Source: Pseudomonas sp. CCI4.2 (lineage in GTDB: Bacteria; Pseudomonadota; Gammaproteobacteria; Pseudomonadales; Pseudomonadaceae). From it: 64,000 nucleotides of DNA. The position numbers were made by a program, and so were the translations under genes. The stretch is taken from contig NZ_CP133781.1 of the NCBI RefSeq assembly GCF_034350045.1, positions 3,130,001-3,194,000 on the forward strand. Reading direction: 5' to 3'. Under the pieces are notes generated by a model. The model saw only the letters and a list, made by a program, of their open reading frames with translations. It made no database searches and was not told the DNA's origin. Numbering within the stretch: position 1 is the first letter of the stretch; each line of letters begins with the position of its first letter. Positions 1-9,172 of this stretch are shown one piece after another.

Positions 1-1
1 C

Positions 2-436
2 TGGCATTTGGCAGTGATGTGGCTGCTGGTGATCAACGGCCTCATCTACGTGTTGTATGGCGTGTTTAGCCGCCATTTCAAACGCGATCTATTACCTGTC
101 ACCCCCAGCGCGGTAAAGCGCGACTTCATCGACGCTCTGCGTTTTCGTCTGGCGCACCAACACGGGCGTTATAACGCAGTGCAGCGCTTGTCCTATTGGC
201 TGGTGCTGGCGCTGGGTGTGTTGGTGGTCTTGTCCGGGTTATCCATTTGGAAACCGATACAGTTTCAGGTGCTGGTCAATGTGTTCGGCGGATATGACTT
301 CGCTCGCTATGTACACTTTGGCGCCATGGCCGGGATCGGCGCGTTTGTCGTCGTTCACCTCGTGTTGGTGCTGTTGGTTCCGCGGACCTTTTTGCCGATG
401 ATTACCGGCGGTACTCGGGAGAACTCCAATGACTGA
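2..436 (+). CDS. Cytochrome b/b6-domain membrane protein (5'-partial)
   Basis: The reading frame is already open at the first base, so the true start lies before the window. About 144 residues are visible. They contain hydrophobic segments near VMWLLVINGLIYVLYGVF, YWLVLALGVLVVLSGL and GAFVVVHLVLVLLVP, with a histidine in the last two parts (YVHFGAM, VVHLV) placed as in di-heme cytochrome b561/b6 proteins. The gene overlaps the next one by 8 bases. The next gene encodes a molybdopterin oxidoreductase, so this protein is probably its membrane anchor that passes electrons from the quinone pool. That role is inferred from the pairing. The substrate is unknown. Confidence 0.75.
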   Translation, partial: WHLAVMWLLVINGLIYVLYGVFSRHFKRDLLPVTPSAVKRDFIDALRFRLAHQHGRYNAVQRLSYWLVLALGVLVVLSGLSIWKPIQFQVLVNVFGGYDFARYVHFGAMAGIGAFVVVHLVLVLLVPRTFLPMITGGTRENSND

Positions 437-1196
437 CCCCAAGCAGCGTCCGCCCCGGATCATTCTGGAGCCGGCCCAGCAAACGCAATTGTTCAAACTT
501 CAACGCCGCTCGTTCTTGCGCGCCGGCCTGACCCTCGGCGCTGTGTCGATGCTCACCGGCTGCAACTTCGAAGGCGACGACGCCGTGGATAAAACCCTGT
601 GGGCCATGTCTCGCTGGAACGACCGGGTTCAAGCCTGGCTGTTCAGCGGGCAACGCCTGGCGCCGACTTACGATAAGTCGAAAGTCACCAATCCGTTCCC
701 GTTCAATGCGTTCTATGCCGAATACAACGTCCCCGACATTGATCTATCGACCTACAGTTTGGCGGTGTCCGGGCTGGTGCGAGACAAACAAGCCTGGTCC
801 ATAGACGGTTTGCGCAAGCTACCGCAACGCACCGACATTACGCGCTTGATCTGTGTGGAAGGCTGGAGCGCCATTGGGCAGTGGGGCGGCGTGCCGTTGC
901 GGACCTTTCTTGAGCACATCGGTGCAGACACCACGGCCAAGTTCGTCGGCTTCAAATGCGCGGACAAGTATTACTCAAGCCTGGACATGCCCACCGCGCT
1001 GCATCCACAAACCTTGCTGGCGCTGGATTTCGGCGAAGTGGCGCTGCCGCCGGATTATGGTTATCCGTTGCGGGTGCGAGTACCGACCAAACTGGGGTTC
1101 AAGAATCCCAAACATATCGTCGAGCTGTTCGTGACGAATGACTACCCGGGCGGGTATTGGGAAGATCAGGGTTACAACTGGTTTAGCGGGAGCTAA
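429..1196 (+). CDS. Molybdopterin-dependent oxidoreductase, sulfite-oxidase fold
   Basis: This 255-residue protein has a twin-arginine motif near residue 26 (RRSFLRAG) followed by a hydrophobic stretch ending in LTGC, so it may be a Tat-exported lipoprotein. The motif ICVEGWSAIGQWGG carries the cysteine that binds molybdenum in the sulfite oxidase/MsrP superfamily. The C-terminal part (FKNPKHIVELFVTNDYPGGYWEDQGYNWFSG) is also typical of that family. The gene overlaps the upstream cytochrome b gene, suggesting a two-component periplasmic enzyme with a membrane electron donor. It resembles MsrP (YedY) in fold, but identity with MsrP is not claimed. The physiological substrate cannot be read from the sequence. 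Confidence 0.8.
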   Translation: MTDPKQRPPRIILEPAQQTQLFKLQRRSFLRAGLTLGAVSMLTGCNFEGDDAVDKTLWAMSRWNDRVQAWLFSGQRLAPTYDKSKVTNPFPFNAFYAEYNVPDIDLSTYSLAVSGLVRDKQAWSIDGLRKLPQRTDITRLICVEGWSAIGQWGGVPLRTFLEHIGADTTAKFVGFKCADKYYSSLDMPTALHPQTLLALDFGEVALPPDYGYPLRVRVPTKLGFKNPKHIVELFVTNDYPGGYWEDQGYNWFSGS

Positions 1197-1221
1197 CCCA
1201 GAACCTGCTGGATCTACACCC

Positions 1222-1306
1222 GTGGGACCGAATTTATTCGGGAAGCAGTCGGCGCGGTGTTACTGATGTACCGAGTCGCCTATCTTCCGAATAAATCCGG
1301 TCCTAC
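1222..1306. repeat. REP-type inverted pair
   Basis: Two arms face each other. The left is at 1222-1245 (core gaccgaatttattcggga) and the right at 1284-1306, nearly its reverse complement, with about 38 bases between. This matches the REP-doublet layout of fluorescent pseudomonads. It sits between convergent genes and may also act as a transcription stop. Confidence 0.7.
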
Positions 1307-1356
1307 AGAAAGTCTGGATCGGCTGCATCTCAAAACAGGATGCAGCCTGTCCGCAC

Positions 1357-2178
1357 TTAGTTCAGACCTAACTTGCCACGCAATGTGGACAGGTCTTCAG
1401 CCAAGGTGTTAACCGGGCCAACCATTGCTTTACGGTCTTTGGCGCTGACTTTGTCATACGTCTCGTAGCCGCCGTCCTTGGTTTTGTACTTGACCAGGAT
1501 TTTGTTGACCGCAGCGAAGTTCTTGTCGACTTTGGCAGCGAATGCCTTGTCTTGCTGTTCGATCTGCGGGTGGAACAGGTCTACGATTTTCTTCGCGCCG
1601 TTGATGTTGCCTTCGAAGTCATACAGGTCAGTGTGGCTGTAACGATCTTCTTCACCGGACAACTTGGTCTTGGCCACTTCTTCCATCAACGCAGCAGCAC
1701 CGCCAACCACTTTTTCGGGTGGGAAGGTCAGGCCAGCAACGCGGGTTTGCAGCTCTTTCACGTCGTTGTTCAGTTTTTCAGCCAGATCGCCGAGGCCATC
1801 GGTGGTGTTCTTGGCGAACAGGGTGTACTCGAGGCGGTGGAAGCCGGTGAAGTCAGGGGCATCTACGTTGTCAGCGTGGTCATCGACACGGGAGTCGATG
1901 GACTTGTCGAGGTCGTCAAACAGCTCGGCGATGGGCTCGATCGACTCGTAGGAAACGCGAGTGGTTGGGTACAGCTTCTTGGCCGTGGCCAGATCGCCTT
2001 TCTTGATTGCGTCGGTGAACTTCTGGGTGTCAGTGCCCAGGGTGTCCAGCTGTTCGGTGACATAAATCTTGTAGTCAGAGACAGGACCTACCAGATCCAA
2101 CGGCGCCGTTGCCGCGAAAACGAACGGAGTCTGGAGCAAGCCAAGGGTGAGCATCAATGCAAGAGGCGACTTTGTCAT
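1357..2178 (-). CDS. efeM: Imelysin-family iron-uptake lipoprotein-like protein EfeM
   Basis: This is a 273-residue protein made of an N-terminal signal peptide (MTKSPLALMLTLGLLQTPFVFA) and one imelysin/peptidase-M75 domain with the HxxE metal motif in GFHRLEYTLF. It lacks the cupredoxin domain of EfeO, which is the EfeM arrangement. It is the last gene of the minus-strand efe operon and probably binds ferric or ferrous iron in the periplasm for EfeU. An ATG at 2211 would give a 4-base overlap with efeB. The internal ATG at 2178 is preferred because it begins the signal peptide directly and has GGAA upstream. The 2211 start remains possible. Confidence 0.82.
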   Translation of the reverse strand: MTKSPLALMLTLGLLQTPFVFAATAPLDLVGPVSDYKIYVTEQLDTLGTDTQKFTDAIKKGDLATAKKLYPTTRVSYESIEPIAELFDDLDKSIDSRVDDHADNVDAPDFTGFHRLEYTLFAKNTTDGLGDLAEKLNNDVKELQTRVAGLTFPPEKVVGGAAALMEEVAKTKLSGEEDRYSHTDLYDFEGNINGAKKIVDLFHPQIEQQDKAFAAKVDKNFAAVNKILVKYKTKDGGYETYDKVSAKDRKAMVGPVNTLAEDLSTLRGKLGLN

Positions 2179-2207
2179 GGGACGATTCCGGGTAGGGTTG
2201 TTATGAG

Positions 2208-3518
2208 TCATGCGTTTTTCGTTGAGCTTGAAGCGGCGAGCAGCGAGCGGCCGATGTAATCCTTGTCGCTGACGACACCAGGCAGGGTGAAGAAGTAACC
2301 GCCGCCAATCGGCTTGAGGTACTCCTCCAGCGGCTCGCCATTGAGACGGGTCTGTACGGTGATAAACCCTTTTTCCAGATCAGACTGGTAACAGATGAAC
2401 AACAGGCCCATGTCCAGCTGGCCGTTTTTGCTCACGCCGTTGGAGTAGTTGAACGGGCGACGCAGAATCCGGTTGCGCTCAGTGGCGGCGGTGCGCGGGT
2501 TAGCCAAACGGATGTGAGAGTCCATCGGCGTGACTTTGCCTTCCGGGTCGGCGGCGTATTTAGGCTCGTCGCTTTCCCGTTTGCCATCCATCGGCGCACC
2601 GGTCACCTTGTGGCGGCCAAAAATGGTTTGTTGTTCTTGCAGCGGCGTCCGGTCCCAGCGCTCAACGAAGTTACGGATGATGCGTACTGCCTGGTAACTG
2701 CCGTTCGCGGCCCAGGTCGGCTCGTCGGAGTCGGGTTGGACCCACACCAGCAAATCCATGGCCTTTTGGTCGTTGGAGTCCGGGTTGGCCGAGCCGTCGC
2801 GAAAACCCAGAAAGTTACGTGCGCTTTCGGCCGGTTGACCCGGTTTCAGCGGTGCCTGTGGCGGTACGGTGCCTTCCTGCTTCCAGCGCACCAAGAGTAA
2901 ATCCGGCAAGTTCTTCACGATGTCGCGCAGGGCGTGGATGTTGCTGTCCGGCGTGTTGGAGCAGAACTGAATGCTCAAGTCGCCGTGGCAGCAATCAGGC
3001 TCAAGGGCGTCGTTGGGAAAACCGACCATCTCAATCAGGTGCTTGGGTTTTACCGAAGCAAGACCGAAACGCTCATCGAACAACGAGGCGCCTACCGACA
3101 CTGTGACGGTCAGGTTGTCTGGGGTGACCACCGGGCCAAGAATGCCCGAATCCGTGGGTGGAAACTTAGCGTCGACTTGCGGCACAGTGCCGCCAGTCAT
3201 GAGAAACGCGATGCGCTCGTTCAACGTACGAAACAGGCGTTCCAGGTCCTCACGGTCAGTCGCCAACACGTCAAACGACACCAGCATGCCGGCAGCCGGG
3301 CGCGGGGTGATGATCCCGGTCTGATGACGACCGAAAAAATCGTGGTGATCGTGGGTCTGTTCGCTGTGAGGCGCTTCGGTCACTTTGGCCGCAGTGGCTG
3401 CCAAAACGTTGCCGCTCAGGCTCCCGCCGGCCAATGCTGCGCCTGCCGCGCCAAGGCCCATGAGCACTCGGCGGCGTTGAACTGACTCTGGAGCATCTTT
3501 GTTCTTTGACTCTTTCAT
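2208..3518 (-). CDS. efeB: Deferrochelatase/DyP-type peroxidase EfeB
   Basis: This 436-residue heme peroxidase has a Tat signal ([18 protein letters not shown], residues 15-32). Its DyP-family marks are GFRDG at about residue 240, holding the distal aspartate, and [10 protein letters not shown] at about residue 338, holding the likely proximal heme histidine. EfeB is exported folded to the periplasm. In the Efe system it is thought to oxidise ferrous iron or strip iron from heme before uptake through EfeU. It follows efeO after a 44-base gap and precedes efeM. Length and motifs match the family. Confidence 0.92.
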   Translation of the reverse strand: MKESKNKDAPESVQRRRVLMGLGAAGAALAGGSLSGNVLAATAAKVTEAPHSEQTHDHHDFFGRHQTGIITPRPAAGMLVSFDVLATDREDLERLFRTLNERIAFLMTGGTVPQVDAKFPPTDSGILGPVVTPDNLTVTVSVGASLFDERFGLASVKPKHLIEMVGFPNDALEPDCCHGDLSIQFCSNTPDSNIHALRDIVKNLPDLLLVRWKQEGTVPPQAPLKPGQPAESARNFLGFRDGSANPDSNDQKAMDLLVWVQPDSDEPTWAANGSYQAVRIIRNFVERWDRTPLQEQQTIFGRHKVTGAPMDGKRESDEPKYAADPEGKVTPMDSHIRLANPRTAATERNRILRRPFNYSNGVSKNGQLDMGLLFICYQSDLEKGFITVQTRLNGEPLEEYLKPIGGGYFFTLPGVVSDKDYIGRSLLAASSSTKNA

Positions 3519-3562
3519 GAGGGTACGTCTTCGCTTTAATTCAAAAATCGAGAGGCCGCTGT

Positions 3563-4771
3563 TCAGAGATTCGATAGGCCTAAAGCCGGGTCGATTCCAT
3601 CGAGTGCATCGGCCAATGCCTTGGCCTTGTCTGAAATCTGCTGGCGCTGTTCAGCCGTTACCTGGTCGTACGGACGGTAAACACCGTCGGTGCTCAACCC
3701 CTTGAGCTGTTCGTTCAGCGCGGCGGTGGCGCTGTCGATGCGCTTGAGCAGGTCGGCGTTAGACATGACCAACAGCGGCCGCATCAGCTCGATAACCTTG
3801 CGGGTACCGTCCAGGTTGGCGGCAAAGCCATTCAGGTCGCTGTGGCTGTAACGTTCTTCTTCGCCTTTGCTGCGAATGTCCGCGAGGCTGTGCAGGGCGT
3901 GAATGACGCCGCCCACCAGTTGCTCAGGCTGCATCGATTGCGCCAGCAATTGTTGCTTGAGGCGGATGACGTCGGCTTGCAGCTTCTGCACCACCGGGCT
4001 CAGGCCTTCAACAGTATGTTGGTCGAACAGGCTGTACTCGATGCGGTGGAAGCCACTAAAACCGGGGTCTTGCTCGCGTTGTTCGTAATAGTCGGCGCGG
4101 GCATTGATCGCATTGTCGATTTCGGAAAAACGCTGGGCGGCAGGGGCGATGCGCTGATAGGCCGCACGGGCTGGCAGGTAGGCCGCTTGCGCCTGGCTCA
4201 GGTCGCCGGCATCGACAGCGGCTTGCAACGCAGTTATCGCCTTGAGCAGCGCCGAGCTTTGCAGGCTCATGTACACCCGGTATTCCGACAACGGGCCGAG
4301 GAATGCACCCAGAGTGGGTTTGGCCTTGGCGAACGCATCGGAAGCGGCGGTCGGGGTTACCTTCATGGTGCCGTGGGGATTGCTCAGCAAACCGCAGGTA
4401 ATCGTGTAGTCGCCTGGCTTGAGGTTGGCGTTGATCACCGCACTCAAACCGGGGGCAATGTTCTCGCGCTCTTCGAGCACCATAACGCCGTCGAGGATTT
4501 CCCACTCAACTGCCCGTTCCGAGCGGTTGACGATTCGAAATGCAGTACGTCCTGCAGGCACAGTCAACGCGTCGGGTTCACAGTTGTGGGCGTGAATGGT
4601 GACCGTCACCTCTGCGCTGTTATTGGCCTCACGCTTGTGCATCGCGGCCTGAGACGCAAAGTAAAACAGCCCGCCAGCCGCAATCATCACGACCACAGAG
4701 CCAGCAACCGCCAAGCGCAAGACACGAGGAGGCTTGGCTTTCTCAGGAAGCCCGGAGGGAAGATTCGACAT
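3563..4771 (-). CDS. efeO: Iron-uptake protein EfeO (cupredoxin plus imelysin)
   Basis: This 402-residue protein has an N-terminal hydrophobic segment at residues 21-42, then a cupredoxin-like domain (about 50-140), then an imelysin domain. The cupredoxin carries candidate metal ligands in HNCEPD and [11 protein letters not shown]. The imelysin part carries [10 protein letters not shown] with the HxxE motif. EfeO is the periplasmic iron binder that hands iron to the EfeU permease. Its start lies 8 bases after the efeU stop, with AAGGG upstream, so the two are probably co-translated. Confidence 0.9.
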   Translation of the reverse strand: MSNLPSGLPEKAKPPRVLRLAVAGSVVVMIAAGGLFYFASQAAMHKREANNSAEVTVTIHAHNCEPDALTVPAGRTAFRIVNRSERAVEWEILDGVMVLEERENIAPGLSAVINANLKPGDYTITCGLLSNPHGTMKVTPTAASDAFAKAKPTLGAFLGPLSEYRVYMSLQSSALLKAITALQAAVDAGDLSQAQAAYLPARAAYQRIAPAAQRFSEIDNAINARADYYEQREQDPGFSGFHRIEYSLFDQHTVEGLSPVVQKLQADVIRLKQQLLAQSMQPEQLVGGVIHALHSLADIRSKGEEERYSHSDLNGFAANLDGTRKVIELMRPLLVMSNADLLKRIDSATAALNEQLKGLSTDGVYRPYDQVTAEQRQQISDKAKALADALDGIDPALGLSNL

Positions 4772-4779
4772 GGGTGCCC

Positions 4780-5649
4780 TTATTTATTCGTAACAGAAGA
4801 GGAGTGGTGGTGATGATGATCCGGCTTGGTGGGCAGGCTCACCACTCTGGGGTGCGGCAGGAAAAACAGCACCAGCGCGCCGATCAGGTAGATCAGATAC
4901 ACGCTAAGCGTGCTGACCGTTGGCGCGTCCTGATAACCGAACATCCCGGCCAGCACTGAGCCTAACGGCCCATCCATTGGCAACGTAGCGCTGATGTCAA
5001 AGACCACAGACTGCAAGTGATTCCACCGCCCTGCCTCATGCATGGCTTGGACCGAGGTGGACAGAATCCCCGCAGCGACCACCAGAATGAACAGCCCGGT
5101 CCAGCGGAAAAACAGGCTCAGGTTCAAACGCATGCTGCCGCTGTAGATGGCGAAACCCACGCCAATCGCGAGGATCAATCCCAGCAGGGCGCCTATGGGA
5201 GCGCCAGGCCCTTCGCTCTGTTGGAACACTGCCAACAGGAAAAATACGGTTTCCAATCCTTCGCGGGCCACGGCAAAAAACACCATGGCGATCAGCGCAT
5301 AGACCTGGTTTTTCGAATTGGACAGTGCCGCGTCAAGGGACGCATGCAGCGCGTGTTTGATTGAACGTGCCACCTTGCGCATCCAGAACACCATGGAGCT
5401 GAGGATGGCGACCGCAATCAGGCCGACAATGCCCTCGAACAGTTCCTGCTGACGCTGCGGGAATTCTGCACTCATCATTTCCAGACCGCCGCCGACCAAC
5501 AGTGCCAGCGCCAAGGCGAGAAAAACGCCAATCCAGACGGCGGGCATCCACTCGCCACGCCCGGTCTGCTTCAGGTAGCTGGCAATGATGCCAACGATAA
5601 GCGCGGCTTCAATCCCCTCGCGCAGCATGATTAGAAAAGGAACAAGCAT
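4780..5649 (-). CDS. efeU: Ferrous/ferric iron permease EfeU (FTR1 family)
   Basis: This 289-residue inner-membrane protein has about seven hydrophobic segments. Two REGxE motifs, LREGIEAALIVG at residues 9-20 and AREGLETVFFL near residue 130, are the iron-transport signature of the FTR1/OFeT family. The C-terminus ends in a run of five histidines (KPDHHHHHSSSVTNK), which is not a general family feature and could bind metal on the cytoplasmic side. It is the first gene of the operon and lies just downstream of a Fur-like operator. Confidence 0.92.
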   Translation of the reverse strand: MLVPFLIMLREGIEAALIVGIIASYLKQTGRGEWMPAVWIGVFLALALALLVGGGLEMMSAEFPQRQQELFEGIVGLIAVAILSSMVFWMRKVARSIKHALHASLDAALSNSKNQVYALIAMVFFAVAREGLETVFFLLAVFQQSEGPGAPIGALLGLILAIGVGFAIYSGSMRLNLSLFFRWTGLFILVVAAGILSTSVQAMHEAGRWNHLQSVVFDISATLPMDGPLGSVLAGMFGYQDAPTVSTLSVYLIYLIGALVLFFLPHPRVVSLPTKPDHHHHHSSSVTNK

Positions 5650-6010
5650 TTTTCACCACGTAATTCAGTAGGATGTTTTTCAATGCACAGCGAAGAAACA
5701 TGCGCATGGCAATGCGTAACATAATGATACTCATTATTGACTGGGGCTACCTGTTTTTTTCAAGGCGGTGAAAACTGTGCGCCGCGCCAGGTCAAATTCA
5801 GGTTTCACAGCAATAAGGGGTACCCACAGACGGACACCCCACAGGGTCGGTCTCAGGTTCTGAGTCGGCCAAACAGCGGTGTCGGCGCCGCCCAGATCAT
5901 GGGAGTAATCAGGGTGACGCTGATCGATGGATTGGGCCTTGAAACCCGCGGCTAAACACTGACCGGGATCAAGAATGGTGTGTCTAGGTAAGAAATATTC
6001 GTATTCGCTG
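5650..6010. other. Intergenic gap between efeU and cybB-like gene
   Basis: Apart from the Fur box, this 361-base stretch shows no gene I can support. A 72-codon frame at 5737-5955 exists, but it has no recognisable start signal or family features. Confidence 0.5.
5720..5738. promoter_or_regulatory. Fur box upstream of efeU
   Basis: The 19 bases (core ATAATGATACTCATTAT) match the classical Fur consensus GATAATGATAATCATTATC at 16 positions. They lie 71 bases upstream of the efeU start. Iron-loaded Fur would repress the efe operon here. The sequence match is direct; the regulation is inferred. Confidence 0.85.
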
Positions 6011-6553
6011 TTACACCATTCGTTTAACGGTGTCGTCCCGGCGCACGAAGTGGTGCCAAATTGCGGCGACGACGTGCAGGCCGATCACGTAATAGAAAAT
6101 CGTCCCTAGCAACACATGCAGGTTTTCGAGTAACTCTGCGGTGGGTTTCGATACATCGAACGGTGAGGGGATCGCCAGGGAGGTTAGCGGGACCGGTACC
6201 TTGCCGTTGCCCAGCAATACGGCAAACAGACCCAGCAGCGGCTGAGCGAAAAGAAACGCATACAGCGCGTAATGCGACAAGGTTGCTAAGGTCTGCAGCG
6301 CGCCCTCAAGCGGCGGGGTGATTCCAGGAGGCGCATGGCGGTGACGCTCGGCGATGCGAAAAAACGCCAAAAGAAAGACCAGAATGCCGACCCAGAAATG
6401 GGTCTGGATCACAAACATCCGTGGGTCCGATCCCTTGGCAAACTGACTTCGACTGAGAATCAGGGTGTAAGCCAGCACGATCAGCACCGCCATTACCCAG
6501 TGCAGCCAACGGGCTTTTGCGCTGTAACGTGGATTCAGCGAACTTATACTCAC
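6011..6553 (-). CDS. Cytochrome b561
   Basis: This 180-residue protein has four hydrophobic segments and the paired histidines of bacterial b561 proteins: RWLHWVMAVL near the start, IQTHFWVGILVF, and IGLHVVAAIWHHFVRRDDTVKRM at the end. It is a di-heme inner-membrane quinol-linked cytochrome (CybB type). It stands alone on the minus strand, so its partner enzyme is unknown. The length is normal for the family. Confidence 0.88.
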   Translation of the reverse strand: MSISSLNPRYSAKARWLHWVMAVLIVLAYTLILSRSQFAKGSDPRMFVIQTHFWVGILVFLLAFFRIAERHRHAPPGITPPLEGALQTLATLSHYALYAFLFAQPLLGLFAVLLGNGKVPVPLTSLAIPSPFDVSKPTAELLENLHVLLGTIFYYVIGLHVVAAIWHHFVRRDDTVKRMV

Positions 6554-7043
6554 GGTGATTTTTCCTTGGACAATTATTTAAGCAGAGCATTTTTGATGCA
6601 CGCGCACTGCGCATACCATCAAGAACACCTTAGAAGGAGACTTACAACGAACGCAACGCGTCAGTACCTTTGTGTATAACCAGTAGGTGGTAATTCCACT
6701 CAATTGAACGATATTCCAAAAAAATTCCCACTGCATTGAGTTATTTCATTTTGCTCTAACCACGCGCGAATCCTCGTCATTCGAGCTGTTTTATAGCGAT
6801 TAATGTTTAAAAAGTGTTCAAGCCGCTTTGACATCAGCACTTTCTGGATCCAACCTCATAACGTGGCGTTGGTTAGGGAGCGAAACGAAATAGATTGAAA
6901 AAATAAAAGGCTGTTTTCCGGTTGGACCCACTCGAAATAATCTTCGCGCATTGGGTGAATGCGACGACCTGATCGCCATTGCCAGATCTATGACGGACGT
7001 TTCCAAGGATGTTTACTTTGTTCCGCAGGGGTCAGAGGAAACC
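6554..7043. other. AT-rich divergent intergenic region
   Basis: These 490 bases separate the divergent cytochrome b561 and saccharopine-dehydrogenase-like genes. They are clearly richer in A+T than the flanking coding DNA (for example 6700-6760 and 6880-6920) and should hold both promoters. I could not assign a specific operator, and no coding frame here has convincing features. Confidence 0.5.
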
Positions 7044-8183
7044 ATGGACAGAAAGAAGATTTTAATTTTTGGTGCTGGAAACCTGTGTTTTCAACTGCTT
7101 CAGATGTTAGCGCTTCGCAACAATTTTCACCTGTTTGTCGCCAGTCGTAAATTGGAAAAAACCACCCGTCTTTGCAATTTGGTGCAGTTGTCGACCTTGC
7201 AGTTAGAGGTGATGAGCTCAATCACCGCTGTTGAGGCGAACCTCAACGATATCTACAAGGTGGCCGACGTTCTGGCGCGGATAAGGCCCGACGTTATCGT
7301 GAACTGCGCCTCATTGCATTCACGGCAGACCATTGACGAGCTGCCAAAATCCTATAGCGATGAGCTGGGGCTGGCGCAGCTAGGGCCTTGGCTGCCGATG
7401 CACCTTGCGCCGGCTTACGACTTGATGCGTGCGGTCAGGTTGGCAGGCTCTAGGGCAATAACCGTCAACGCCGCGTTCCCCGATGCTGTCAATGCGGTAT
7501 TGGACAAAGCGGGTCTGGCCTCGGTTATCGGCGTAGGAACCGTGGCTAATCTGGTTCCAGCAGTTCGCATGGCCATTGCGAAGCTCGCTTCGACTACCGT
7601 CGATCAGGTCCAAGTTAAACTCGTCGGCAAACACTATTTCAGTCATTACCTTTCGCAGACCACGTTGCCAAGGCAAAGCGTCTGCAAGCTCTCTTACCGA
7701 ATCAGCGGGATGGAGTGCACCGGAAGGTTCTCTGATTCGGACGTGTTCCGTTGTGCCCGTGAAGATTTCCGCCACACCGGTGGGGTATTCGGACAGTCGT
7801 TGACGGCCGCGTCGGCCGTGACGGTTATTAACAGTATTCTTGCCTTTGACGAAGTCGAAGCTCATGCCCCTGGCCCCAATGGCCTCCCAGGGAGTTATCC
7901 GGTTCGGATCGGCATGGGCAAAGTGTTGCTTTCACTGCCCCATGGCGTCTCGCGCAACGACGCCATTGGCATTAATCAGAACTGCCAGATTCAGGATGGT
8001 ATTCACTCGATTAACCCAGATGCCAGCGTCCACTTCGAACGTGCGCCGATGTCGATCATGGAGACTCTGCTCGGCTTTTCCATGCTTCATATGAAGTTGC
8101 ATGACGTTCATCAATGGTCGGATGAGCTAGGCCGGAAATACACTGCTTTTGCCGACCATGCCAGGCGAACAGTCCGCAGTTGA
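7044..8183 (+). CDS. Saccharopine dehydrogenase-like NAD(P)-binding protein
   Basis: This 379-residue protein begins with a Rossmann motif (KKILIFGAGNLCFQLLQML), followed by a lysine/arginine-rich strand end (ASRKLEKTTRLCNL) as in NADP-binding members. The overall pattern resembles saccharopine dehydrogenase-like oxidoreductases. ATG 7044 is chosen over an upstream ATG at 6951 because AGAGGAA precedes it and the Rossmann fold begins at once. The gene stands alone between an AT-rich promoter region and a strong terminator. Its codon use looks less GC-rich than that of its neighbours, which could mean later acquisition. Substrate and pathway are unknown. Confidence 0.65.
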   Translation: MDRKKILIFGAGNLCFQLLQMLALRNNFHLFVASRKLEKTTRLCNLVQLSTLQLEVMSSITAVEANLNDIYKVADVLARIRPDVIVNCASLHSRQTIDELPKSYSDELGLAQLGPWLPMHLAPAYDLMRAVRLAGSRAITVNAAFPDAVNAVLDKAGLASVIGVGTVANLVPAVRMAIAKLASTTVDQVQVKLVGKHYFSHYLSQTTLPRQSVCKLSYRISGMECTGRFSDSDVFRCAREDFRHTGGVFGQSLTAASAVTVINSILAFDEVEAHAPGPNGLPGSYPVRIGMGKVLLSLPHGVSRNDAIGINQNCQIQDGIHSINPDASVHFERAPMSIMETLLGFSMLHMKLHDVHQWSDELGRKYTAFADHARRTVRS

Positions 8184-8220
8184 AAAAGACACCAACAGCG
8201 CCAAACGACGCTTGAAATGC

Positions 8221-8252
8221 AAAGGCCCCTCATCGGTGTGAGGGGCCTTTTA
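8221..8252. terminator. Bidirectional rho-independent terminator
   Basis: A 12-bp perfect stem (8221-8232 with 8239-8250) has a 6-base loop (tcggtg), with an A run on one side and a T run on the other. It lies between two convergent genes and can stop both. Confidence 0.9.
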
Positions 8253-8287
8253 GCAACATGATTCGAACGTGACTACAGGTTGCACTT

Positions 8288-8794
8288 CTATTTGTCGTAT
8301 TTCGCCTGTAACTGCTTCGCCATCATCAAATGGTCTTGCAGCTTTGGCAGCGTCTCTTTAGCAAAAGCGGTAAGTTCCGGGGTTTGCGAGGTCTTGATTT
8401 CATCCTGGAACAACTTGATCGTCTGCTGGTGAGCCTTCACCTGGTTGGCGGCATAGGCTTTGTCGAACGACCCGTCGCGGTATTGAAGAATCATCTTCTT
8501 GGCCTTGTCCATCATCTCGGCATCGCTGGCTGTTTTGAGGTTCAACCCGGTCGCGATAGCACCAAGTTTCTGATTGGCGTCGGTGTGGTCGGTAATCATC
8601 ATCTGAGCGAAGCTTTTAATGTCGTCGGATTGGGATTTATCCATTGCCAACTGGCTGGTCTGGATTTCCGCCATGCCCTTGGCTGACGCGTTTTCAACGA
8701 AGGACGCCGGAGAGGCCGCATAGGCAGAAACAGTCGCCATACTCAGCAGCAGAGCGAGGCCGGTGACGCGAAGGGAGTGAGTATGGAGTTTCAT
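8288..8794 (-). CDS. DUF4142 periplasmic protein
   Basis: This 168-residue protein has a cleavable signal peptide (TGLALLLSMATVSAYA) and a mostly helical body with the DUF4142 pattern: SFVENASAKGMAEIQTSQLA, FAQMMITDHTDANQKLG and a final LPKLQDHLMMAKQLQAKY. DUF4142 proteins have a ferritin-like four-helix fold. Their function is not established, and they are often found with stress-response genes. GAGGT lies upstream of the start. The next small gene on the same strand encodes a KGG-type stress protein, which fits a general-stress setting. Confidence 0.85.
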   Translation of the reverse strand: MKLHTHSLRVTGLALLLSMATVSAYAASPASFVENASAKGMAEIQTSQLAMDKSQSDDIKSFAQMMITDHTDANQKLGAIATGLNLKTASDAEMMDKAKKMILQYRDGSFDKAYAANQVKAHQQTIKLFQDEIKTSQTPELTAFAKETLPKLQDHLMMAKQLQAKYDK

Positions 8795-8875
8795 GGGTGT
8801 AATACCTCAAGCAGATAGAAAGACAGCCGTGTTAAAAGGCGGGAGGGTGAACCCCGCCTCTTATAGGTAGCGGGT

Positions 8876-9028
8876 TTATTTACGCCCACCCGAACTGTGC
8901 GCACCGCCTTTCTTGCCGGCCTCGGATGCCTTTTCACGGTCGTTGGCAAAGTTGCCGCCTGAGCCGGTGCCTTTTTTGCTGGTATCGGACTGCTTAGTAT
9001 CGCCAGCTGGTTTTTTGCTATTTGGCAT
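8876..9028 (-). CDS. Small KGG-motif stress protein
   Basis: This 50-residue hydrophilic protein (starts MPNSKKPAGDTK, ends AHSSGGRK) contains SGGNFANDREKASEAGKKGG, the glycine-rich KGG/GsiB-type repeat found in con-10/YciG-like general stress proteins. It lacks a signal peptide and is rich in lysine, glycine and serine, so it should be disordered. GAGG lies about 13 bases upstream of the ATG. It is on the same strand as the DUF4142 gene, 81 bases ahead of it. The role in stress is inferred from the family. Confidence 0.8.
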   Translation of the reverse strand: MPNSKKPAGDTKQSDTSKKGTGSGGNFANDREKASEAGKKGGAHSSGGRK

Positions 9029-9172
9029 GATCAATCAACCTCGAACGTAGGGAGTCGGTAACGAGGATTAGCCCTCGTAAACGTGTGAAGTCGTTCAATC
9101 AGAATGGTTTAAACAATTAGCTGAACAGCCGATGGATGGTATACAGCCCGTTTGCTGAATCGATTTCAGTTG

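Noticed and set aside
3842..4813. 323-codon plus-strand frame opposite efeO
   Set aside because: It is the complement of a clear EfeO coding region; its composition is shadow-like and it has no ribosome site.
5737..5955. 72-codon frame between efeU and the cytochrome gene
   Set aside because: It starts beside the Fur box, has no ribosome site and no recognisable motif.
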